The translations under genes were made by a program, and so were the position numbers. Under the pieces are notes generated by a model. That model was not told the DNA's origin. It saw only the letters and a list, made by a program, of their open reading frames with translations, and did not search any database. A DNA stretch of 64,000 nt from the NCBI GenBank assembly GCA_005765155.1, contig VCCP01000003.1, positions 4,464,001-4,528,000 of the forward strand, given 5' to 3'. Of this stretch, positions 57,636 to 64,000 are shown in pieces (position 1 is the first letter of the stretch; each line of letters starts with the position of its first letter). This stretch comes from Zelopaecilomyces penicillatus. Lineage: Eukaryota; Ascomycota; Sordariomycetes; Hypocreales; Pseudodiploosporaceae.

Positions 57636-59136
57636 TTAATGCCTAGAATAAAATCGCATTTCTGCCCCTCCAATATCAAAGACTGCGAGCACGTTCTGGA
57701 GAAACACGTCGCCGAGGATATAGGGTCCAGAACCGCCGCTGGCGATACCAATTGCACAGTATCCGGTCAATGGATCAACCAGCCCCTTATAGATGAGGTC
57801 TCCAGGATTGATCCAAAACTCTACACCTGAGATGATTACCGCAAATGAGGGTGGAATAGCATCACAAGGCGCAAAGTAGGTTCCCCATTGGTATAGATAC
57901 ACAGCCCGCGGCTGGAAGGACATGGCAATCGCTTCTGCAAGGGCTGATGATACCTGGCGTGTCAGAGTAACACTCTTTTCCCATATAAGTGGAGATATTG
58001 TTGAACTTACGTGGTGGAAGATACATCATGGTAGTGCCTGTGTCGACGATATATGGGTATTTAGTTGTATCAGTCGTCTGGCCCCATGAGACGCCATCTG
58101 GAATAATCGTGTAGAAAGAGTATTTCCAAGCAGTTTCTTCTTGATCAATCAAATTGGCCTAATTAAAATGTCAACTCCTGCATATGGCTCATTAAGTCAG
58201 AAGTGTGACTTGGAACTAGGAGGTACTCACAACGATGAGGTCTGTCGATGCATATGCAGTGAAGCGCCAATCCATGGGTGGGAGCCCACCCCAAGCGAGC
58301 ACACCATCCGAAGAGTTCTTCATCAAAGCGACGCTGAAGACAGGGTCAATGCTGCCTTGGGTGATTGCATTGGTCAGAAATGGAGAGTATGTGATGGCAT
58401 TCCACGGGGCTTCTTGGCCAATATCGCCGTAATATGCGCTGGTGATGGCTGGATATGCGAGACCTAAGATGCCAACCGTCAAGTTATTCCCGTGCCAGTA
58501 AGTATTATTGGCTAAGCCAATCTGTTGATCAGAAACTGATACTCCGCCGCAGGAAATATCGCCCAGTCCCATAGGGCCGGAGACGTACTCTCCAGATCCG
58601 TATTTGAGATAAAAGTGTAAGTCATCAATCTTGCCCTTGCCAAAGTCCCCAATATGTGGCTTCCCGAAGCCGCATGCTTCTCGACTGTGAGTGTCACCCA
58701 TGCCATCCGAACACTCAAATCCTTTTTGAACGGCCCAAGTGTCAGAACTTCCGGTATCGAAGATGAGCCAGACGGGAACTCCGTCCCATCCACATTGTAT
58801 GGCGTACTGGGTGGACACGTCACCAACGCTGCTGGCATTTTGGAAAGTCTGCTTCACTGAAGTCGGAGTAGTGCGAAGAGCTCGTCCTAGAGCAGAAACC
58901 TGGGAAAACTCGCCATGTTTGCCTCGAGTGCCCCTGAGACGAGAAAATCGAGATGTTGGTTTATCAGGTGTTGGGTCCATAATAGCCTTGACTCGCTGAA
59001 AGGCAAAGCCATTCATGGGCTGCGAGAGGTCCCAGTCAGGGCTATGTTTTCCATTCTGAGGCAAGCCAGTCACTGATGCAATCAGCGTGAAGACGAGGCC
59101 GCCCAGGATGCAGCCGAGGGGGCTTGCAAAGTTCAT
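57636..59136 (-). CDS. secreted pepsin-like aspartic protease
   Basis: Three exons, 59136-58231, 58158-58011 and 57943-57636, give 453 aa. The total is divisible by three and the last acceptor (ATCAG) is the one that keeps frame, joining MYLPP to PLAEAIAMSF. An N-terminal signal peptide (about 1-25, hydrophobic LGGLVFTLIASVTGLP) and a basic propeptide to about residue 100 precede the mature enzyme. Active sites are LIFDTGSSDTWAV and IVDTGTTMMYLPP. The flap motif YGSGEYVSG retains the usual Tyr. The C-terminal block GPYILGDVFLQNVLAVFDIGG is typical of family A1. It is likely secreted to degrade extracellular protein. No GPI or membrane segment is visible at the end. Confidence 0.9.
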
Positions 59137-61678
59137 CCTGACAGACGGGAGATGATAAAGTTGCTGAGGATCTTCAAATAGCGAAAGGGGGATGAACGGT
59201 CTGTGTGATTAAGCGGAGAGAAGAGCCAAAGCTTACCCCAGGATAGGTTAGGATGGAGGGTTTTTGAAGAGAAGAGTGAATTCATAGAACAGCAGCTTAT
59301 CACAAGGAGCGAAGCTGACGAGCAGGTTAAGAGGGGCTCTGGGAGGGCTTGCCAGTTGTAGATTAGAGGGCTGGAATACACAGCCCCCATGATACAGGTG
59401 GAGATAACAAGACAAGAAGGGGCTATTCTGGCAGGAGCTGTTTGACAGGGAACCCGGCTCCTGCCGCCTATTAGCGAGAGTCATTTCATCCCGTCTGGTA
59501 CAACCCAAACCGGGTTATTCTCAGATAAAACAAGAACAGATATTCTGTATGTGTTTGCTCAGGGGCAACTCCCACGGTAGAGTGCGGATACGGATGACCA
59601 TTGAGCGACACAGACAAGCAACAAGACGCACATGTGGATTATTAACTTTCCAGGAAGCTTCTAGTTATATCACGGCGGTAGACACTGAGATTTCAGAACA
59701 TAGGATATCTATGTAAAGTGGTAAGGGGGTCAATCTTCTGGAATTGGACTTGGCTTAACTTACAGTGCCTGGCACTATTAAGCCATCATTAGCCATAATG
59801 TTCAAGAGAGGGTCATGTCTTTCTCTGCAGCTCATTGGATATGCTCGGCTGTCTCACGAAATCGCTAAACGACGGTTCTCCTGCTGATTCCTCACCAGTT
59901 TTAACAATGCTCTTAAAAGCACTAGCACGGAAGAAGAATTAACCTGCATACTGTACCATATATGGCTTCTCGTCTACAACAAACGATGTCATCCCGGCCC
60001 TGACATTCGCGAATAGTCTTTGTAACACATGATGAATGGGAAGGAGCCTTGGCGTCAACATGAAGACATAGCTCAAGTTTCGGCCCCTTGAACTCCAGAT
60101 GCTGTGCAACCTTGGGGCCGCATTGGCTTCTATATGCATACCAGGTTAGATAGGCAACCAATAGAGAAGCAACGTATTTTTTCTTTCTTTTATTTTTCCG
60201 TGTTTCTATAACATTCAAATGCATCGATCCGAATTTAGGCATGGCTTTGCTAGCAAACAACGGCTATCTAATGAGTTGACAAACTTGCAAAGAACCAGAA
60301 ACACCAACATAGTGTTTCCAAAGCAGTGACTCGAGAAAGCTTCATCCCGAATTACAAGGATTTTAATTTGAATTGTAGCCGATCCATCATTGAAACCTGC
60401 AACAACTAACAAACCTCTCATACAGCTACCCAAGGTCGCACGCAAACCACAAATGGCTACATTGTACAAGTTCGGGTACCTTGTGGACAATAGCGCAACT
60501 TTTGATTCCAGTTTGTGTCAATTTGCCATTGAGAAGTCTAATATTTACGAGCCGAGTTGTGAGAGTGCTCGCTTGTTTAGCGAAGGTATATGAGATCTGG
60601 ACAATTTGTGGCTTCCCTGCGCCTGACTACATTTGACATCTTTCTTGAGCATGCTCAGTTTGCAGGTTTACAATTGATTTCCAGTTAATCTGCCAACTAC
60701 TCGGGTTTTTTCGTTAAAAATCGTGTCATTCGGCAGCCATTGTAAGATGTCAAACATGAGTACATCTTGAGGCTAAGCCACTTTACAGAAGCCAGCATAA
60801 TGAGCCCCTGTTCCCCAGACTACGTATTAAACCGGTCTTTCTGCTCTATTGGTATATGCTTGCTTGCTTGCTTCGAGAAAGGATTGAAACCTCCAATGCC
60901 ATTCAAACAAATTGTATTCGTCACCACCCCTGAAAACAAAAAGAGGGCCACGGTCCATAAACCAACCCCCAGTCTTTGTGGCCCGCAGACTATGTGAAGC
61001 TTAGATCTAACAAGCAAAAACGGCCCGGGCGAACCGCTTTGAACGGCGGCGGACGGGGGCAACCAATAGGCATTCATGGCTTTTTTTCATCGGCATTCGG
61101 CTTCAAATTTGACCAACGGAGGCCCGATGTCAAATAATACTTTCCCACAACGTCAGCTCCGTCTTGGCGCCGCCGCAACGGTCGTGCATGGACCTGCCGC
61201 CCGTGCCGAGGCTCTACTTTGATATTTTCAGAATAGTAATCTCAACGGGCAGGTAAAACTTGCGCCGGCCCTGTGATTTAACGCTTGGAGCTTTGGTTCT
61301 AATACCTCCAATGACCGCCCGCTTTTTCATGTGTTCAAATGTTCTTTAAGCCCTTCCAACGTTCGTTTTTAAGTCAGACTAATTTGGGAATCTTTTGCGA
61401 AACGGGGCTAGCTCTAGGCTGGTGCTGGGGTAATCTGGTCCAGTGACCCTGCGTCGAGCCAAAAACACGAGCAAATAAATTACCATTCACTAGAGGCCAT
61501 CACCATCCTTATTAACCCCCCTAAAGAACCGTTACCTTTTGTTTCCATTCACAACATTTCTCCCTAGACTTCGGAAATAATTTGTTCTTCAAAAAAAAAA
61601 TCTACCTTGTAGAACTCCCATTTTATATCACTCCACACCTCCTCCTGTGCTTATCCAAACATCAAGGCAACCATCACA
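59137..61678. other. intergenic region, 2.5 kb
   Basis: Divergent promoters of the protease (minus) and the DUF829 gene (plus). AT-rich; the short frames lack any coding signature. Nothing else seen. Confidence 0.5.
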
Positions 61679-62674
61679 ATGGCATCAAATCAAACATCAT
61701 CCTCTCCGCTACCAAACCAGAGGCCACTGTCTTTTATGCAGGACCTCAGCTCTGCGGTGTCGTATTTCACTCCACCGCAACAAGACATCAACAGCAAACC
61801 CTTCAGCAGCCCTAGTTGCGATCCGGAGCTTATCATATTCTTATCATGGATGGCTGCTCGTGATTCGCACATCGCCAAGTATATTTCCCAGCATCGAGCA
61901 ATGTTCCCTTCATCAGCTATCCTCCTTATCCGAGCGCCCATCGACCATGTGCTGTATCCACCACGAGCCCGCGCGCAGCTCGCTGCAGCGATTCCAATAC
62001 TCAAGGAGCTAGCGACATCGGAAGACAAGAGTGAAGAAGTCAAGGACGCGCCAGAGCCACATCCAAGAGTATTGGTGCACATGTTTTCCAACGGCGGAGT
62101 CAACTCAGCAGTTCGCGTCTGTGGAATGCTCAAAGCGGAGCTACAACGGGACATATGTAGCAATGATAAGACCTTGACTCTGCCGCGTTATGTCTTGCTG
62201 ATGGATTCTTGCCCAGGCTACTTCCAATGGCAACGCACTTGCAGCGCTTTGAGCAAGTCTCTCCCATGGTGGGCATCGCCTATGATATATATCGTTGTTA
62301 CGACAGCCTGGCTCTTCTACAAGCTTCGTCTCACGTTGCCCTCTCAGGACATCAACGCCAGGGCTCTACGGACACCGAGTTTGGTACAGGTTGAAGCCCG
62401 AAGGGCATATCTGTATGGCAAGGCAGATGACATGATTGATTGGCTTGATGTTGAGGACCACGCGCGACGGGCCGCGTTGGACGGGTTCAATGTGAAGACA
62501 GTAAGGTTCGACGATGGTAAACACGTGTCGATGGGGAGAAGCGAACCGGACCGATACTGGCGAACAGTGCGAGAGACATGGGATGGTAACGCGGCAGGAA
62601 ATGATACGGACGAAGATGGACATACACATGGACAAGAGGAGATAGCCGAACACAGCTTGAAAGAGACGACATAA
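61679..62674 (+). CDS. DUF829 (TMEM53-like) alpha/beta-hydrolase-fold protein
   Basis: Single exon, 331 aa, start in ACAATGGCA context. LIIFLSWMAARDSHIAKYI (about 52-70), a YPPRARAQLAAAIPIL block, LVHMFSNGGVNS (about 137-148) and LLMDSCPGY follow the DUF829/TMEM53 pattern. The strand-nucleophile turn is F-S-N-G-G and a late KHVSM (His) could complete a Ser-His pair. A hydrophobic segment near 200-215 may anchor it in the ER or nuclear membrane. The family is poorly characterised and enzymatic activity is unproven. The C-terminus is acidic and probably disordered. The plus-strand start agrees with the CT/CA-rich leader. Confidence 0.85.
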   Translation: MASNQTSSSPLPNQRPLSFMQDLSSAVSYFTPPQQDINSKPFSSPSCDPELIIFLSWMAARDSHIAKYISQHRAMFPSSAILLIRAPIDHVLYPPRARAQLAAAIPILKELATSEDKSEEVKDAPEPHPRVLVHMFSNGGVNSAVRVCGMLKAELQRDICSNDKTLTLPRYVLLMDSCPGYFQWQRTCSALSKSLPWWASPMIYIVVTTAWLFYKLRLTLPSQDINARALRTPSLVQVEARRAYLYGKADDMIDWLDVEDHARRAALDGFNVKTVRFDDGKHVSMGRSEPDRYWRTVRETWDGNAAGNDTDEDGHTHGQEEIAEHSLKETT

Positions 62675-63515
62675 TGTGTTGCTTGAAGGTATTTGCCGGT
62701 TATGTGGCGTAGAGGCCGATATGCAGTCGGGCCTATATATACAAGATGATAAGTAGTAATGGTATAATAATGTGTATATGAATGTTGCCCAGTGGCCGAC
62801 CCTTTCCCTGACTAGGCACTGTAGGTATCATCATTTACCGTCGGCGGTCTGAATTACCTGTGCCGCAATGGATCAGTCGAAGCCTATCCTGTCTGGTCGT
62901 CTCTTTGGTGTGTCCAAGAAGGCACTTGTCGTTATGCTCACATCATTCGTCGTATATGCTAGCAGGTTTCTCCCCCTCTGCCATGTATGGAAATTACACT
63001 CGCCTCCGCCATGCCCATGTTGCTTGACAGAGAAGTTCCCTTCTGCAGATCTTCTGGTGGCGTTGTGTGAACGGAGCGGCTGACGTAGGAGGTGGTTGCT
63101 CCCGGCTTTTAGCCCTCGTCACTCGGCCATCCGTCCTTGTTCATCATTGTAGCCAAGGTCGCGGAATCTCAAACCACCAGGGGCCAAAGTGGTCAAAACG
63201 CCATGAGAACTCCAATCCGGTTTTCGTACATGCGAAATAGTTTGAATCAAAATGAAACAAAAGCAAATAGAAGGGCTTTCCAGTACTCAAAAGATACAGT
63301 AGCAACTTGCCAAGAGGGCTATGTGCAATGTTCGTTGATCCCCAAGTGCGAGAGATGTCGAAATATTAATAGAAAAAATAAACCCAGGCCGTATTCGTGT
63401 AATCGTAGAAGACAAATTGTCGTAGAAGCAAATAGCGCTTGTTCGGTCGTGCCTCAAACCCGTGAGGATGCTATGGTTGATAAGATTCTCTCTAGATCAT
63501 TGGTTCCGATTCGCA
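62675..63515. other. intergenic region between convergent genes
   Basis: Contains a weak frame from ATG 62868 with a hydrophobic stretch (KKALVVMLTSFVVYAS) that might be part of a tiny spliced gene. The evidence is too thin to call. The remainder shows nothing. Confidence 0.45.
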
Positions 63516-63824
63516 TCACATCTTAAGTTTTTTTCGTTCTCTCCCTGAATGTTCGGAATCATGGGGTAGGGGCGAGCCATCCATCATAGCCTTGAGGGGC
63601 TGCTGCTCTTCCTCGCCGACATCTCCAATGCCCTCGTCCTCCTCGGTGCACCGGTCGCACTCTTGGTCAAACTCGTGCTGCTCGGCGTAGATGCCGACGG
63701 AGCATTCGCCAAAAACGCCATTATTCTTTGCCTCGAGACATGATAGCTGCTGGGCGAGGTCCTCCCAGTTCTGTACCTCGCCACACCGTGTGCAGGTGCC
63801 GCCAAAGAGGATGACGCGACACAT
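63516..63824 (-). CDS. small Cys-rich hypothetical protein, 102 aa
   Basis: Single exon from ATG 63824. The first 57 residues have paired cysteines (GGTCTRCGE, SCLEAKNN, GECSVG, QECDRC) spaced like a small zinc-binding or disulfide fold. The C-terminal 45 residues are acidic then basic and probably disordered. The sequence MCRVILFGGTCTRCGE looks like a conserved fungal protein of unknown function, but I cannot name it. No signal peptide, so zinc binding in the cell is more likely than disulfides. Confidence 0.65.
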   Translation of the reverse strand: MCRVILFGGTCTRCGEVQNWEDLAQQLSCLEAKNNGVFGECSVGIYAEQHEFDQECDRCTEEDEGIGDVGEEEQQPLKAMMDGSPLPHDSEHSGRERKKLKM

Positions 63825-64000
63825 GATGATAGGGGGGATAAAATCTGCGTATTGTTCTTTGTCGCCAGAAGTGTACCAGAGCTCGCCGCGTTTACGGGGT
63901 ATTGTCGAGTCTAAATAGGCACGTGGGGCGGCAGTGGTGGCGGATTCGTTAGAGGTTATGGTGAGCCCGCCTGCAGGGTCTCTTGGATTGAAGCCAATGT
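63825..64000. other. right-edge sequence
   Basis: Upstream flank of the minus-strand 102-aa gene, cut off by the window end. No feature recognised. Confidence 0.4.

Noticed and set aside
62868..63083. 71-aa frame with a hydrophobic stretch
   Set aside because: Good ATG context, but it has no family match, the splice options are ambiguous and length is short. Not enough to call a gene.

Overview
This is nuclear DNA of a filamentous ascomycete, most likely a Sordariomycete and probably Hypocreales. The signs are dense genes on both strands with no operons, many introns of about 50-90 bp (GTAAGT-type donors, CTAAC branch points, TAG/CAG acceptors), CT-rich leaders, and fungus-specific proteins (NPS6/SidD-type synthetase, SidF, HbrB, LIM-binding PtaB-type regulator, Gon7). 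Starts given here are ATG codons. Exon joins were worked out by hand from splice consensus and reading-frame continuity.

Left part (1-8.4 kb): one intronless protein of unknown function (974-2584), a 2.6-kb gap, then a two-exon gene (5237-7658) that resembles the fungal DUF4050/Gag1-like family.

Middle (8.4-32.5 kb): a six-gene hydroxamate siderophore locus. It holds an NRPS with A-T-C-(degenerate A)-T-C layout (NPS6/SidD type), a SidI-like acyl-CoA ligase ending in SKL, a SidF-like hydroxyornithine transacylase ending in PKL, a MirB/Sit1-like MFS transporter, an AMID/FSP1-like FAD oxidoreductase and a full-size ABCB exporter. The genes form three divergent pairs, and each shared promoter has two or three copies of ATCWGATAA, the known site of the iron-sensing GATA repressor SreA/Sre1. 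The inferred route is peroxisomal activation and transfer of the mevalonate-derived acyl group, NRPS assembly of a fusarinine-type trihydroxamate, export, and uptake of the ferric form. No sidH-like hydratase or sidG-like acetyltransferase lies in the window.

Right part (33-64 kb): mostly conserved housekeeping genes. They are an SPX-domain low-affinity phosphate transporter, the HOPS subunit Vps39/Vam6, the KEOPS subunit Gon7, the TORC2-associated HbrB protein, a PtaB/Mfg1-like LIM-binding regulator, an orphan 265-aa protein, a bifunctional PFK-2/FBPase-2, a secreted aspartic protease, a DUF829 (TMEM53-like) protein and a small Cys-rich protein. Between HbrB and PtaB, on the minus strand, is a clear U14 box C/D snoRNA inside an intron of a transcript that appears noncoding with tiny exons.

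No tRNA, rRNA, transposase or CRISPR was seen.
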